From Austropuccinia psidii (taxonomy: Eukaryota; Basidiomycota; Pucciniomycetes; Pucciniales; Sphaerophragmiaceae), in contig JALGQZ010000005.1 in NCBI GenBank assembly GCA_023105745.1, positions 1,488,001-1,552,000 on the forward strand: a DNA stretch of 64,000 nt, written 5' to 3'. Of the stretch, positions 24,437 through 34,849 are shown piece by piece. The notes beneath the pieces were generated by a model. The model was not told the DNA's origin. It saw only the letters and a list, made by a program, of their open reading frames with translations, and ran no database searches. A program made the position numbers and the translations under genes. The first letter of the stretch is position 1. The number at the start of each line of letters is the position of its first letter.

Positions 24437-25700
24437 AAAGAAAGAAAAGATAAGGTGCTAAATGATTGACTTGATAATATCAGTATTCACTTAAAAAAAT
24501 GAAAAGATAAATAAAGATAAAGTAAAATCAGAATATATTAATTAACTCGGGGGAAAACCCCCCAGGGTTAAGAGAGTCTGGTATATGTGAAAGGGTGAAA
24601 GCTTGACTCCTTCAGGCTGGCAGCTGATCTGTATTAAAACCTGGAAGCTGTATTGATTTTCTGATGAAGCTTATCCCTTTCCGAAATGAGAATTGAACTG
24701 GGTTGAATGATCTTCCCATGGTGTATGATTCAAAACAAAGGTCTTTATGAATCCATACTGTATTGAATGAATGTGGTGGCCAAGGTGGATTGATGGAGCA
24801 TTGACACTTGGAAAATTATTTTGGAACTTCCTCTTGTAATCCCTTGAGAATGAACTTCCAGTATTCTGTTGGGGGAATACTATGAATGAGAATCTCCAAT
24901 GACTGCTTGATGGTGTCATTGGTAATTTGAGAGTAACACTTGTCCTTGAGCTTTGATGAATCCTCTGGATGACATGATGCCTTGATGAGTTATGTAATGT
25001 TGCAATAACCATCTGATATGGGCACCATTGTATTGATGGAGAAGAAAGAATCATAATGGTGTATAACACCATCTATGGCACTTTTTTGTATTGATAGCTG
25101 AAAGTGGCAAAAGGTGTTTGAAAAGGTTCCAGGAGGATCATACATGGAAGTTGGGTTTTGGGTGGCTTCAGATGTTTCAAAGTGTTCTGGGGTGTTTTGG
25201 CCAAATACAGATTATACATTGTTAAACCTGTATTGTTGCAAAGTGCGCGAATATTGAATTTAAGCCCCAAATGACCTGATCTTGCTATTTGGGCATGCTT
25301 CCCATAATACATGGGAAAATGGCATAAAATGGGCTAAATGCACGAATCTATATTTAAAGCTTAAAAACCAAATACAGGATTTTGGGATGTATTTCCCCTG
25401 TTGACTGGGAAATACCAAACAGTTCCCAGTAAGGGTGTGATTATGATGAAGGGGCCAGGTTAGCTCCAGATGGTGAAATGGCCCTAAAAGGGCCAATTTG
25501 GCCAAGGATGATTGTTATGGCCAAATTGCGATAAAATCAATATGGCATTTCTATTCCATATGGCAGTCCAAAAAGGTGATTTCCAGGGTTTTTACAGGTA
25601 TGCTCAAGTGGCTATATTGTGCCTTTTGGGCTGTAAATGAAGTCTTGTACACAAAAGTGAAAATACAGTCTTAAGACCATTTAGGCTAGTTTTGGACAGA
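24437..25700 (-). mobile_element. gypsy-0 5' LTR, outer part
   Basis: Resumes the LTR broken at 7601. The minus strand reads through TTAGCACCTT, GGGGGGTTTTCCCCC and CATATACCAGACTC, matching 60995-61130 of the plus-strand gypsy LTR. Frames at 25072-24671 and 25505-25073 encode stretches alignable to 60505-61051 (for example MTPSSSHW) only because the LTR DNA is conserved. The outer boundary is not sharp; about 25.6-25.75 kb is my estimate. Confidence 0.7.
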
Positions 25701-28566
25701 AAACACAAATTTTACAAAGGCACCAAACCTTTAGAACATAATTAAGAAGTACGTGAAGCCCTTCCAATGCCACCTTGTCCCATAGGTAAAGTAAATCCTT
25801 CAAAATACCTTTGGCTACTGTTCCCCTTCAATATCCAAAATTACAAAAAATGGTGTTATAGAGAATTATTCATCTTCACCAGAAATCAAACAATGACACT
25901 CTCAAGGGGCCATTCTTCAATTTTAAATACCATTCGAGAGCTCAGGGAACATTCGTTTAAGAGGCAGACTCAGGCTGCAAGAAGCGGTGTTTTCATCAAC
26001 ACCTATCACCTCATCCATGAAGTGTTGGCTAATTTCAAATCAGTATTAGTCAACCAATAGAAAACTGGGAAAATTATTTTGAAGGAATATGCAAGAGGTA
26101 GTTTGGAATAAGTTGTCAAGTATTAACCATGAGTAAAATGGCTACACCCAAAAGCAGGTGTTGCATTTGTAAATTAGCTTGGACCCATCCAATACTGAGA
26201 ATGGACCCTGCCTGCAAATTGGGTTGAGCCCAGGATTCAAATGTTTGGTAGTATTCCAAGTTATTCCAAGCCACTTGAATATCAGATACTTTCAAATATT
26301 CTCTTCCTTTTTTTAATGTGATGGACTAGGAATATAGCATATAATAGGAAAATTGTTTCCATTTATATTCTCACCTTAAAGAGAATATTCTCTTTGATAA
26401 AAATTTGAATGTAAGAATATACCTCAAATTTCAATAGTTTAATTTTTTTGAAGGAAAAATATTTCAATACAACTCTTAAAAATTAATACATGTTTCATCT
26501 TCATATATCTATGACTTTCTATTAATTTATAAAAATATAAATTCTTTTTTCACCTTCAAGAAATTAAAACCAGCTGTCCTCAACTGGTTCCTCTTCTAAA
26601 GAAACTCAATTGTTAAATAATCTTTTTAACATAGGGCTTAATTGCTGTGAATTCAGAAGCAAAAGATGAAGGCTTTAAATCTGATTTTAATAAAATTAAT
26701 TCTAAACAATACATAAAATATATATTTCCTCTTTTTTGAGTTAAATTTTTGAAATTGAAGTTTTTTTATTTTATGATTACTTTTTCTCCTCAAAAAATGT
26801 TGTCAATTTTTATCATTAAGGCCAAATATTCTCCTTTTTAGCAATATAATTCCTCACTCTTGCTTTCTGGAGAGAATTATTTCTTAAGTCACAAGACAAG
26901 TCGTATTATTTATTCCTTACAGCCTCTGAAAGTGGAAGAAATCAAAAAAACAAATAAAATTACAGTACAGGGCCTGTGACTTGTGTTACTGTAGCTTTGT
27001 TGAAGATTTTAGACAAATTTACAGTAGGACCCCTCAAAGGGCCTATACAGTAATAAATTAGAGACTTGTATATAGTGTTACAGTAGCAGGCCTTAAAAAA
27101 ACTGCTACTGTAATTTCAAATGAAAACCAAAACATAAAATTGAAATTGAAGGAAATTAAAAATATAAACAAGAAAATAATGAAAATTAGAAAAAGAACAT
27201 AGAAAACAAAAAGCTGTAAAACAATTAAAATATCACATCACCCACAAAAGTTGGTAAAAGCACTCAAACAGTAAATATATATGAATTTATTCAAGATACA
27301 AGAAAGATAGCTCTCCCTATTTAATTTATTCATAAAGTATTAAAAAAGGCTTGATTCAAATAATAAGAACAAAATATTCAACACACATTTTACAAAAAGT
27401 CTTCATGTTTTGAGAAATCTCTGTCATTCTATTTGAAATATTTTCACAAAGGAATCTTTTGAGATATTCTTTGTGGGTTTTGTTTCTGTTTTTCTTTCAA
27501 CAATCAAATTGAAGATTATTCATTTTCCAAAAAAAGGTTGGCAAGAAAGATTAGAGTTTGTCCATTCACTGTCACATGGTGATAAAACTAATCAATAATG
27601 TTCATTATTTAAATTCTTCCAAGAATGAAGGGCCAATTCACTTAATATCTGAAATCTATCTGCCACTATGGCATAGGATGATGTAAAAAAACTATGAAAG
27701 CTTGAGTTAGCTGAAAGCCTCTTCAAATATTTGCAATATTCAGATTGATTATACTTCTTTATGTTTTTGAGGCTCAGGGGATTTTCCCTGAATTTCAAAT
27801 AGATATATTGGCAGACTTCTTCCCTATATTTATTGATCATCAAGTATTATTCATGATTTTTTTTAATAATTGGACCATTATTTGTAGAAAAACTTAAAAT
27901 ATGCTTTTGAAAATTCCTGAAAAAAAACCTTTCACAAGTTTCTATCAAAACATAAGATATACTGGGTGAATTTCTTGAGAAATGTTTTATAATGAAACTC
28001 AACATTGGAGGGATGGGTCATAATTTTTTTTGATTCAGATTGGAAATGGCTCTGTAATTAAATATGTTCCATTTCCAGCTCAATTACCAAAATGATACAC
28101 CTTATTTTTTTGGACTCAAATTTTACAATATGAATTTGATAAATATTTTAACAATTCTCTAAGGATAAATACCAATCAAGAAATGATATGATCTCATGTT
28201 ATCTTTTAATAGCACTTGAGGGTCTGCCTATAGAGCTTTATAGAATTGATCTATGAAGATATGGTTATTCTGAATTGATACTTATTTTGGGATTTACAAG
28301 CTTGTTGATGTAATTATAAATTTAGAAAGTTCAAATGACCTTTATAGGAAGAAATTGAGAAATATACTTATTAAGAGAAGATATTTATACCTTTAATTTT
28401 TAGTTGATATTATTTAGGGGTCTTATTAGTTGAGCTAAAGCTAAAGGAGTTTTCTCACTTATTCATAAATATGTAGTTCTTAATTATTTTTATTTGATAT
28501 TGACTTCATATATATGTTTGAAGTCAATGATTGTTAATAAAATAAAGCGGTAACTTGCATAGCTTG
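25701..28566. other. Unassigned AT-rich region
   Basis: No gene, LTR or transposon was recognised. Two open frames stand out: 25767-26060 plus (97 codons, with TMTLSRGHSSILNTIRELRE and HLIHEVLANFK) and 27592-27843 minus (83 codons, with YIYLKFRENPLSLKNIKKYN). Neither matches a family I know. They could be fragments of decayed mobile-element or host genes, or chance. Around 26900-27120 the words TTACAGTA and CTACTGTAA recur. Confidence 0.4.
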
Positions 28567-28607
28567 TGTGAGCCTGAGAGATATGTATTACATACCAATA
28601 AGGCCAC
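28567..28607. mobile_element. Fragment of element E (first ~40 bp)
   Basis: TGTGAGCCTGAGAGATATG, then ACATACCAATAAGGCCAC, resembling the start of E at 21485. It is cut by LTR-B copy 5 at 28608. Confidence 0.6.
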
Positions 28608-29062
28608 TGTAAGATGTGTTTATAAAATGGTTGATAATATTACTATTATTCAACAGTAATATTACTGTTCTTATGAAATATAATAATAAGAATCATTATA
28701 GCCACAGTTAAATAATCAATAAATTAGCTATTTATTTTACCTGTGATACAGTACTAGTGAGTATAACAGTAAGCAGTAATTGTCTACAAGGATCAATTAC
28801 AAGAAGTATTTAATAATAAAACTAATTTTAATATACAATTATCTTTTGAAAGAATAATTATAAATATAATTCTTGAAGAAAACTAATACTAGAGAAAAAT
28901 TTAAGAATTAATTAGAACCACTCACTAATACTTCAATTTAACCTTAAAAATAATTGGTGGAGATATTTAATGGATAAAGTGTGGATTTAGAGGCAAAAAA
29001 ATGGTTTATAGGAGTATTACAACAAATTATAGTTTATTTCTATGAGCTCACATATTTCTTGG
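28608..29062 (-). mobile_element. LTR-B copy 5, truncated
   Basis: Starts TGTAAGATGTGTTTATA and follows LTR-B for about 450 bp to a stretch near 29050 that corresponds to TTTCTATGATTTCACG in copy 3. The remaining 1.45 kb of the LTR is absent. The break point is where the Tet/JBP block begins. Confidence 0.75.
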
Positions 29063-29089
29063 GATCCTGCACAGGCTAAAGAAAATTTC

Positions 29090-29310
29090 AGCATTGTGGG
29101 GAAGCTTCACAAGCGTAAGAATTGGCGTGTGAATCGTCGAAAGCCTGTAAAGGCGTAAGGATTGGCGTGTAAACTTTCGGGAGCCTGCACAGGCATAAGG
29201 ATTGGCGTGTGTAGCGATGGCCCCCCGCATAGGCGTAAGGAACTTTTAGCATTGTCAGAACCTGCACAAGCATGAGGATTCGCGTGTGAAGCATTGGCAT
29301 CCTGGACAAT
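29090..29310. repeat. Subterminal degenerate minisatellite
   Basis: Roughly four imperfect units of about 50 bp built on GGCGTAAGGATTGGCGTGT and GCCTGCACAGGC. The word GCGTAAGGAT is shared with the 34.2-34.8 kb array. Open frames here (for example 29414-29088 minus) are a by-product of the repeats. Confidence 0.7.
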
Positions 29311-29330
29311 AGCAACAAACCAGGACCGAT

Positions 29331-29352
29331 GTACGATGGCATGCCACCGTAC
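29331..29352. promoter_or_regulatory. 22-bp near-palindrome, copy 1
   Basis: GTACGATGGC followed by ATGCCACCGTAC: 20 of 22 positions are self-complementary. It lies 127 bp beyond the oxygenase stop codon. A closely related near-palindrome is at 31260-31281 and a degenerate one at 34109-34130. Confidence 0.6.
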
Positions 29353-29478
29353 ATAATCCACTTCACCCCTTTTTCATGTGAGACACCCCATCTCCCGCAC
29401 TCGAATCCATCCAATCCTGGTGTATATTGTCCTCTGCCTTACCTCACCATTACTTACCCAACCCACTTGCAAATCTCC

Positions 29479-30823
29479 TCATTCTTTGAATCGGCATGAG
29501 ATTGTATTACCATCCCTGATTTGATAGCCCGCTCTCTCGCCAATCTCATAATAGCCATTGCTTTTTTGCCGCATTGTTTTTGCTAACCTGCTTGAGCATT
29601 GTGCGGACATACCCACTAGTGTCGTGCTTTCGTTGTCCTGTGCTGGATCAGTATAATGAACAAATGTACTACTGGCCCACACTACCTGAATGAGCCCATG
29701 ACATGCGGATAGATCAATCCAAAAATGCTCATTTGGGAAAATCAATTTTCCCCCTGTACACCGCTTTGACGCATCTCTTTGAATTTGGCCGGTCCGCTTA
29801 TCAGCTTGAAACCACCATCCCGAAGCATACAGCGATGCATCCTTATCAACATGAGGTGCGTTTTTGAATCCATTCATGGTGAAAGTGAGTGCGGAAGCGA
29901 ACTCGAATGCACCCTGATTTGCCGGAATATCGCCTTCATACTTGACTTGATCAAAAGACGGAACCCCCAATGAGTTGTAGCAATTTTGAATCTTCTGAAA
30001 TAAATTATCCCCAACATATCGTAAGGATTGACCTAGAATGCGACCCACCGAGCTAAGATTGGCACCTCGGTCCCGCCATTCATCTTTTGCATTTTCAATT
30101 TTGCCAGCACTACCATACAGACCAAATTGTTCATTCTTCGTGGTGCATTTGCGCCACCCAATCGCGAACATAAATCCCTCCAGTAATGCTCCATTTGTTG
30201 CAATAGGGTCAGTGAACCTCTTTTCGCGAAATAAGAATTGTGATAATTCATCCCATTGATTGACCTCGACTTCACTCATTGTTGTGAATGGTCGGAATTC
30301 AACAAGGGCAATGAGTAATCCGGTTGAAGAGAAAATTGCCACACGGCCAAAGTGAATGCGTTTGATCTGATTGACATCCACCACCCTCCGAATTTCACTT
30401 GGGGTGATATTTGCTGATACTGGCATTGATATTTGTGCTGTTGGGCGAGAGGAGGAAAAAAACCTATTCATTCGGGTCGTTTTGCGCTCATTTGTCTTTT
30501 GGGATCTGCTACTATTCCCGAGTGGTTGCGGGATCACTATGTGTTGAAGCACACAAGATATCAGATACTGCCAAGGAGCTTTCTTCGGCACACATCCTTT
30601 GACTTCCCTGTTGGAGCCCACATGACATTGGCACAATCTGAACCGACTAAAGCCCATGTTCTTCAGTGGGGCCCAATGAGGGTGCCACATAAATGTGGAA
30701 GCATATATATATATCTATATATATACACTGAGATTAAGCGAGTAACTCACACTTTCCTTCCTCAGCCCGACGCTTTCTCGCGAGTTCCCTTTTACGCTCT
30801 TTTCCTTTTTTCGTGAATGGCAT
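29479..30823 (-). CDS. Tet/JBP-like 2OG-Fe(II) dioxygenase
   Basis: Predicted two-exon gene. Exon 1 (30823-30753) starts MPFTKKGKERKRELARKRR, a strongly basic N-terminus, and ends at a GTGTGAGT donor. Exon 2 starts near 30506 (several AG acceptors within 10 bp) and runs to the stop at 29479, giving about 365 residues. The C-terminal half has the Fe(II)-binding HxD in NAPHVDKDASLYASGWWF and a distal His in SSTFVHYTDPA, with GGKLIFPNEHFWIDL between, the arrangement of the double-stranded beta-helix oxygenases of the Tet/JBP type expanded in basidiomycetes. Members oxidise 5-methylcytosine or thymine bases in DNA using 2-oxoglutarate; activity here is inferred. No DNA-binding domain is seen apart from the basic start. 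The frame is intact, and the gene follows the partner gene on the same strand. Confidence 0.78.
30705..30727. repeat. AT microsatellite in the oxygenase intron
   Basis: An imperfect (AT)n run, ATATATATATATCTATATATATA, falls within the predicted intron 1 of the oxygenase gene. Confidence 0.7.
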
Positions 30824-31389
30824 GCTTTCAGCAGAAAATGAAATGAAACCGAATGATTACTGATTTCTTAATATCACCTAAATTGGATTGCGATGGATGA
30901 ATCTTTTTTAATTGCGGCTAAAAAGAAAGCTCACGCCTGACCTTGGCAAATTCACGATCTCAAATACCTGAACCTGAAAATTGCAGTGGATAGTGCATTA
31001 TTCAATTTTACACATTGATGTTCCCATGCAATCACTTTCCAATCCAGCAATTTGGAATATTGCAAGCACACGCAAATGCAATATGCATCCTGCTGCAGAT
31101 CCCTAGTTATCCCACTCCTCTTGAAAGACACAGGAACCTTTTGCCTATTATGGGCTGGCGTGAAGTGATACACGCGACCTCCCGCAATGCCCCCGCGTGT
31201 GCTACTCGCGGGCACAACGCCTGACTCAGCTTGCGTCTTGTCGGAGTCTTCGCAATGATGTACGGAGGCATGCCGCCGTACAATTACTATTGGTACTCAG
31301 ACTGTGGCATCCGGGCAGTAGTAGGATAGGAAGTCATGATTATTAAATTTTGCAAAATTAAATTACAATCTATCTAGTACAAAGCTAAT
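30824..31389. other. Intergenic region between partner gene and oxygenase
   Basis: About 565 bp holding the presumed oxygenase promoter and the partner-gene 3' end. It contains the second near-palindrome (31260-31281). An 87-codon minus frame (31215-30952) lacks recognisable features. The words GCCCCCGCGTGTGC and GCGACCTCCCGC make this the most GC-rich part of the block. Confidence 0.5.
31260..31281. promoter_or_regulatory. 22-bp near-palindrome, copy 2
   Basis: GTACGGAGGC followed by ATGCCGCCGTAC: 20 of 22 positions are self-complementary. It lies between the two genes, 437 bp upstream of the oxygenase start codon and 109 bp beyond the partner-gene stop. Confidence 0.65.
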
Positions 31390-33631
31390 CTAAAACGGGT
31401 CAATCCTGGTTGTGAGTTTAGCTGACCTGGGTACCGTCAAGGTGACCTCATCACTTGAACCAAGCCCGCGATTTGCCACCCAGGCATCACCAAAGTCTAA
31501 TACTAAGCATCGTGCAAAATCAAATCTAAGAGGTACAGTGGGGTTAAAAGACTCTGATGAGAAGAAACTTTTATTCAGTAAATTACATATACACTTATTA
31601 GTACGTAGCCACACTGGCTCCACTAGATTTTTACCCTCTGAAAGTTTTGCGGAAATGTCAATTAGTGCTAAAGCCCCTTTAACTGAGCTTGTTCTCCAGT
31701 CATCTGAGCATACCATCAAACCACGAACCCCCGCCGCACAGAATGCCGCTAATATACCATAGCAAATTCGATTGATTCCAAGATTCTTGTGACACGCCAA
31801 AAGATCTTTGATGGCCTCATTTTTTTTTGAGTTTGTGAGTTTGCCTTTGATGCCATTAACTTCGACCTTTGTATGTGCACGTACCATGTTGTATGCAATC
31901 ATCAAATGGATAACTGTATCCATTAGATCCTCCAGGTTCTTGTGCGGCTTTGTGGATATCTCATTGTCAGCCCCGCCACCTTCAATGCTGAGTTGGGTTG
32001 CACGTTGCTTCGATTTACTCAAGCAGGAGGCAAGGTATTCAACTGCTCCCCGTTCGAGTCCAAGAGGATCGGTTGAATTTGATGTTGGTGCAACATATGG
32101 TTTGGGTGCAATCACATCGTATGAGACTAAACTAATGGATTCAAACATAACATTTGCCCAAAAATGTTTAACTGGATTGGCGGGGTAAAGAAGGCTCTGA
32201 ACCATTTTGAAGAAGGAGTGTTCAGATTTTGCGAGATTATCTGGAGGTTTAGCTGATTCCTTCATCAATTTGAGATTCCAAATGTTGTGATCAAAAAACG
32301 CTTCTGTTTCGGTTGGCTTAAAAAAATCTAACCCTGTATATTGCAATTTATATCACCAGTCAACAGCCAATAATCAAGTATCATGCACAAAGATAAAAAA
32401 AAACTCACCTGCCATCTCAAGGTCCTGCAGCCAAGCCGACATTTTAAGATCTCGGTTACTGATCACCTTAATACCAACGGGCAGGAATGTATGAGCATCC
32501 TTTGTTGGTAAATTGTCCCATCTATTTTTGTAAATCCTATTGATATTATCAAGCCCCCTTTTCCATGATTGTTGAGTAATATTGGAATGATAATTCAAAA
32601 CGCCTGCAAACTCTTCCATGCGGGATAAAAATATTCCTTGAAAATTCGCAGCGGATGACACTTCGGGCTCAGCGTCGGGAATTATATCAGTCATATCTCG
32701 TCCCATTGTATCATGTTTAATTGTTTCCCTTTCTTGAAAGGCTTGAATATTCCGAGGAGAGGCAGGAGGGGTTGCATCATGCATTGTTTCATTGGGTATC
32801 GGGGGACTTTCAGTATGTGGAGCTTCATCATGGATTGTTTCATTGAGTATTGGGGGGGGTTCAGTATGCGGAGGTTCATTATCAATATGGTCCCCTTCAA
32901 CATTGATAATTTCATGACCTTGATCACGAGAGTCCTTTGCGGCTTCAAAGGTACGGCGTTTTTTGTTTGTTTTTTTGGTCGCATGTATATTTGGTCTTTT
33001 TCCTAATCCTTTGCCTGGAAATCCAATTACGACTCGAGATCCTTCAGGTAGAGATTCTCCCACCTCCACACCTGCCCATATATTGTAAGCAGCTATTTTT
33101 ATCAATTTTGTTTTGAATTAGTAATGGACTTACGGTTCAAATCCATTTTGAGCAGGCTCATGGCTTCAGCAATCTTTTGACGCACATAATCAGGAATTTT
33201 ACTATCATTTTGGATTTTTTCGAGCCTTGGGATTGTTTGAGCAATGTTGGAGACAAATTGTTCCTTGGATATAATTTCCACCTCCCCACTGAAAATTACA
33301 TCATTTTGCCCATCATCTTCTGTCGGTGCACAAGGTTCAACAGTCTTTTCCTTCTCATAACTTTTAAAATTTGGTTTCTGAGAGCTTGGAGGCTGCCCTG
33401 AAATAAAGGCTATGACACAATATCAGGTTTTGAGAGATTTGAAATATTAAAGATGGATGCATACTCACATTCCGGAAGAACTGGTGGATCTTGATTATCT
33501 TCATGTGACTGGCTCTCTACTTCAATGCCTAATTCACGACTACTGGCGATATCAGAGATTTCACTTCCACTCTCTGGGGCTGAAGTTGGTCGTTCATTGA
33601 ATTCTGTTGAATTTCCCGGGGTTCGGGCCAT
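31390..33631 (-). CDS. Unrecognised 677-aa protein, partner of the Tet/JBP-like gene
   Basis: Four exons join in frame with consensus splice sites: 33631-33469, 33397-33134, 33071-32409 and 32333-31390 (donors GTGAGT, GTAAGT, GTGAGT; acceptors TTTCAG, GGGCAG, TACAG). I do not recognise the family. The N-terminal ~145 residues are acidic and Ser-rich. Residues about 160-290 include GFPGKGLGKRPN, a basic KKTNKKRR stretch that could be a nuclear localisation signal, and two imperfect copies of a 16-residue repeat (DNEPPHTEPPPILNET, HDEAPHTESPPIPNET). The C-terminal ~390 residues look globular and mixed helical (FFKPTETEAFFDHNIWNLKL, GINRICYGILAAFCAAGVRG, RCLVLDFGDAWVANRGLG). No transposase DDE pattern or zinc cluster was seen. 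No stop interrupts any exon, which suggests recent function. It lies upstream of the oxygenase on the same strand, with 567 bp between its stop and the oxygenase start. Confidence 0.72.
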
Positions 33632-34108
33632 AGCGGAGGTAGTTTATTAAGCAAATAGATGGTGACGAGTTGATTGCTAACTTGTTTGAAAATTTTTTGA
33701 TAAAAGATCCAAATTCAAGAAAAAAGGTGCAAATGCGATTTGTCGGGAAATTGAAGGAGGCAATGTTTTGCAAATTATTTCATATCATGCAAATGAAATC
33801 ACTTCCCTGTGAGACATTGAATAAAGTTGACTAGTGAGAAACCTACTAAAGTCAACTTTTGAACTATTCAATGCTCATGAGGTAAGGACTAAGCAAAGTG
33901 TTCATTTGATTGATATGAAATAAAATGGTTTTGTCGGCGAAACAGGAGACACAATTCTTGTCTTAAATAGTCCACTTATTAGGTTTTAATTTGTGAGTCT
34001 CATGATTTAAACCCTAGCCACAACATGGTGAATATACTGACCAATATCCCCTTAGGTCCTGTTGGCAGAGAAGGCCACTCAGCATATTTCGGCAATTGCG
34101 TTCATCGT
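33632..34108. other. 5' region of the partner gene
   Basis: Presumed promoter region. Its main feature is the foldback listed at 33761-33940. No further gene was recognised. Confidence 0.5.
33761..33940. repeat. Foldback (large imperfect inverted repeat) upstream of the partner gene
   Basis: Left arm 33775-33797 reads TTATTTCATATCATGC plus AAATGAA; the reverse complement of 33901-33923 is the same apart from two bases. Inner stretches pair too: CATTGAATA..AAGTTGACT at 33815-33832 with AGTCAACTTT..TATTCAATG near 33850-33874. Symmetry centres near 33845. It could fold into a hairpin of about 150-180 nt or be a small MITE. Confidence 0.75.
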
Positions 34109-34130
34109 GTACGCCAACAAGCCACCGTAC
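34109..34130. promoter_or_regulatory. 22-bp near-palindrome, degenerate copy 3
   Basis: GTACGCCAAC followed by AAGCCACCGTAC. Outer GTACG..CCGTAC and the length match copies 1 and 2, but the centre has drifted. It lies just before the 84-bp minisatellite. Confidence 0.45.
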
Positions 34131-34164
34131 TGTACACTATGGATGTAATACGGAAGCGTGAGGA

Positions 34165-34795
34165 GGGTAAGCGTTGTCGGAGGCATGTCGGGAGGGCACT
34201 ACATGAGCGTAAGGATGGTAAGCAGTGTCGGGAGAATGTCGGGAGGGAGGGTAAGCGTTGTCGGAGGCATGTCGGGAGGGCACTACATGAGCGTAAGGAT
34301 GGTAAGCAGTGTCGGGAGAATGTCGGGAGGGAGGGTAACTGTTGTCGGAGGCATGTCGGGAGGGCACTACATGAGCGTAAGGATGGTAAGCAGTGTCGGG
34401 AGAATGTCGGGAGGGAGGGTAACTGTTGTCGGAGGCATGTCGGGAGGGCACTACATGAGCGTAAGGATGGTAAGCAGTGTCGGGAGAATGTCGGGAGGGA
34501 GGGTAACTGTTGTCGGAGGCATGTCGGGAGGGCACTACATGAGCGTAAGGATGGTAAGCAGTGTCGGGAGAATGTCGGGAGGGAGGGTAACTGTTGTCGG
34601 AGGCATGTTGGGAGGGCACTACATGAGCGTAAGGATGGTAAGCTGTGTCGGAGGCATGTCGGGAGGGCACTACACAAGCGTAAGGGTCATCAGTGGTGTC
34701 GGAGGCATGTCGGGAGGGCACTACATGAGCGTAAGGATGGTAAGCGTTGTCGGAGGCATGTCGGGAGGGTACTACACAAGCGTGAGGATGGTAGG
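34165..34795. repeat. Tandem array: 84-bp minisatellite grading into a ~50-bp half unit
   Basis: The marker GTCGGAGGCATG starts at 34176, 34260, 34344, 34428, 34512 and 34596, an exact 84-bp spacing. Each unit joins a ~50-bp part (GTCGGAGGCATGTCGGGAGG, CACTACATGAGCGTAAGGATG) and a 34-bp part (GTGTCGGGAGAATGTCGGG). After about 34.64 kb only the ~50-bp part repeats. Because 84 is divisible by 3, several frames on both strands stay open (for example 34025-34816 plus, 34721-34137 minus). I do not regard these as genes. Confidence 0.93.
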
Positions 34796-34849
34796 GGCGG
34801 GGGTGTGAAAGCGTAAGGAGTGGTGAGGACGGAGAGGGGCGGGCAGTGT

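Noticed and set aside
29088..29414. Minus-strand frames of 84-108 codons
   Set aside because: Derived from the degenerate ~50-bp repeats; several frames are open over the same DNA.
30411..32188. Plus-strand frames (for example 30433-30816, 31412-31762, 31808-32188)
   Set aside because: They are antisense shadows of the spliced minus-strand genes, which have matching splice sites and domain structure.
31390..33631. Partner protein as a KDZ, hAT or CACTA transposase
   Set aside because: No DDE/RNase H-like signature, BED finger or Cys-rich cluster could be seen in the joined 677 residues, so no transposase label is given.
34165..34795. Possible CRISPR-like array
   Set aside because: Units are contiguous and near-identical with no unique spacers, and the host is a eukaryote.
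34025..34816. A 263-codon plus-strand frame and 190-codon minus-strand frames
   Set aside because: They are produced by the 84-bp tandem repeat, whose length is a multiple of 3; several frames on both strands are open at once, which is not expected of a real gene.
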